Below are positions 31,980-32,892 of a stretch of 32,892 nucleotides of DNA, in pieces. Where the stretch lies: the NCBI GenBank assembly GCA_023250885.1, contig JAHEZV010000008.1, positions 1 through 32,892 of the forward strand, written 5' to 3'. The stretch's first letter is position 1; every line of letters begins with the position of its first letter. The position numbers and the translations under genes are program-made. The notes beneath the pieces are model-generated. The model was not told the DNA's origin, searched no databases, and saw only the letters and a list, made by a program, of their open reading frames with translations. Origin of the DNA: Nitrososphaera sp. Lineage in GTDB: Archaea > Thermoproteota > Nitrososphaeria > Nitrososphaerales > Nitrososphaeraceae.

Positions 31980-32120
31980 ATGGCAACAAAAACTGGGGCA
32001 AGAATCCTCGTTGGGTTGGGAATTGCCATTACAGTACTCGGCTTACTTGCATGCTACGCGTATAATGGAAAGCAAGATGCAGGTACAGGGGTAAAAACCG
32101 TATTGCCTACTGCGAAATGA
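31980..32120 (+). CDS. Tiny membrane or lipoprotein-like protein (46 aa)
   Basis: MATKTGARILVGLGIAITVL leads into GLLACYAYNGK, so residues about 9-27 form a hydrophobic segment ending in a lipobox-like LLAC (C25). The rest is a short polar tail. ATG 31980 follows GGAG (about 8 bases upstream), and GTTAAATAGT (31941-31950) is a suitable promoter further up. It may be a lipoprotein or a one-helix membrane peptide. The next gene begins downstream on the same strand. Family unknown. Confidence 0.5.
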   Translation: MATKTGARILVGLGIAITVLGLLACYAYNGKQDAGTGVKTVLPTAK

Positions 32121-32201
32121 TTACATTTGAATTTTTTCTAGAATATGGTTATATGCTCTACAACCGCCGATGGGCGTCGCAAAATAAGGAGTTCTCCTAT
32201 C

Positions 32202-32892
32202 GTGCAGATCGGGACTAATGCCAGAATTTTCTTTTGGGCTGGGCTGTCCGTAATTGCAATCGGACTAATAGCGCTAATTGTGCTGTTGGCTAATTGCAAC
32301 TTTACCCTCGATCTGGATGAGTCATGCCCGGCGCCAACTCCATCAGTTTGGATAGGCGCACTCTTGGGAGCCTTGACAACATCTCTATTTTTCTTCTTTA
32401 TTGAGAGGCGCGTGAAATCGACACTAGCGGAACTCCGCCTAGACACTAAAGGAAGCAAGACAATAGTAATTTGGGCATCGCTTTTTGTTCTTGGTGTCAC
32501 GGCTATTGCCTATATCGTGCCCGGCATCTACTGTAATATCAATTCTGAATGCCCTACGCCGCTTTGGGCTGTGTGGCTCGGGGCAGTATTTGGAGCCATT
32601 GCTACTGCTTTATTTTTCATGATGATCAACATGCATGTAAATTCAGCCCTCGAAGAATTGGGAAAAATTTACGTTGCTAGGACGTGCGTGCTTAATCTAA
32701 TTGATCTTTTCGGAAAAAAGGACGGAGAGGGTAGAATCAGAAAAGACGAGCATAACAGAGAGTTGTTTCTCACGCGTCTAAAGACCTTGTATATTGTTCA
32801 ATACAACATAAAGGATGAATTAATCAATAATATCTACCACACAGCCAAATACAAGCACGAAAAACCAATCGAGCCGAGTCATGACCATGCAA
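32202..32892 (+). CDS. Internally duplicated four-helix membrane protein (3' end missing)
   Basis: An open frame running off the window end; 230 residues visible. It consists of two similar units, each with a helix, an extracellular loop holding CNxxxxxxExCPxPxxxW-like cysteines, and a second helix. Unit 1: ARIFFWAGLSVIAIGLIALI, loop NCNFTLDLDESCPAPTPSVW, helix GALLGALTTSLFFFF. Unit 2: helix IWASLFVLGVTAIAYIV, loop YCNINSECPTPLWAVW, helix GAVFGAIATALFFMM. A basic cytoplasmic domain follows. The start is GTG 32202, 10 bases after AAGGAG; ATG 32145 in the same frame is possible. No family recognised. Confidence 0.65.
   Translation, partial: MQIGTNARIFFWAGLSVIAIGLIALIVLLANCNFTLDLDESCPAPTPSVWIGALLGALTTSLFFFFIERRVKSTLAELRLDTKGSKTIVIWASLFVLGVTAIAYIVPGIYCNINSECPTPLWAVWLGAVFGAIATALFFMMINMHVNSALEELGKIYVARTCVLNLIDLFGKKDGEGRIRKDEHNRELFLTRLKTLYIVQYNIKDELINNIYHTAKYKHEKPIEPSHDHA

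Noticed and set aside
1-32892. CRISPR arrays, insertion sequences, rRNA genes or replication origin
   Set aside because: No regularly spaced repeats, transposase-like proteins, terminal inverted repeats or rRNA sequence were seen on reading both strands.

Overview
The window looks like a piece of an ammonia-oxidising thaumarchaeal chromosome, most likely a moderately GC-rich Nitrososphaera-like soil lineage. The signs are a eukaryote-type topoisomerase IB, an archaeal AsnRS, uS11, a PDCD5-like protein, RtcB and an Alba protein; archaeal TATA boxes about 25 bases before leaderless starts; frequent TTG/GTG starts; intron-bearing tRNA genes; and many very small zinc-finger genes. The lineage is inferred from gene content, not from a search.

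Layout. 1-7.1 kb: partial UbiE-like methyltransferase, a DUF1998/Hrq1-type helicase, topoisomerase IB, a membrane-anchored winged-helix protein, and a decayed zinc-finger gene. 7.1-8.8 kb: a dense strip with a membrane protein, tRNA-Met (intron), three tiny zinc-binding proteins and tRNA-Phe, whose 16-nt intron lies inside the anticodon stem. 8.8-15.8 kb: purB, a shortened glucuronyl C5-epimerase-like protein, rtcB-PDCD5-hypothetical (overlapping genes), rps11, thiL-glmM and tRNA-Thr. 16-17 kb: an AT-rich msrB-msrA pair that looks acquired. 17.2-22.1 kb: small hypothetical proteins, a zinc alcohol dehydrogenase, a NUDIX hydrolase, secreted and membrane proteins, a broken zinc ribbon and asnS. 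22.1-27.6 kb: a broken C2H2 gene, an Alba protein with a histone-like tail, and cobalamin methionine synthase split into two genes around an antisense small gene; then a DUF5519 protein and a broken gene. 27.7-30.5 kb: a membrane protein, an orphan NitT/TauT-type ABC ATPase, a MetF-like reductase and a CoA-pyrophosphatase-like NUDIX. 30.5-32.9 kb: a more AT-rich accessory tail with a structured non-coding stretch, two SHOCT-domain genes sharing a near-identical 46-bp segment, a tiny lipoprotein-like gene, and an internally duplicated four-helix membrane protein cut by the window end.

How the genes fit together. The split MetH modules plus the MetF-like protein form a one-carbon/methionine branch, and MsrA/MsrB repair oxidised methionine. 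RtcB is the ligase expected to join the halves of intron-containing tRNAs, two of which are encoded about 2-3 kb away. The least expected themes are the anticodon-stem intron in tRNA-Phe, a strong Shine-Dalgarno driving an apparent CTG start, and at least three small zinc-finger loci whose reading frames are interrupted by TGA, one exactly at a metal-binding cysteine position. Many intact genes here end in TGA, so general UGA reassignment is excluded; gene decay is the default explanation.
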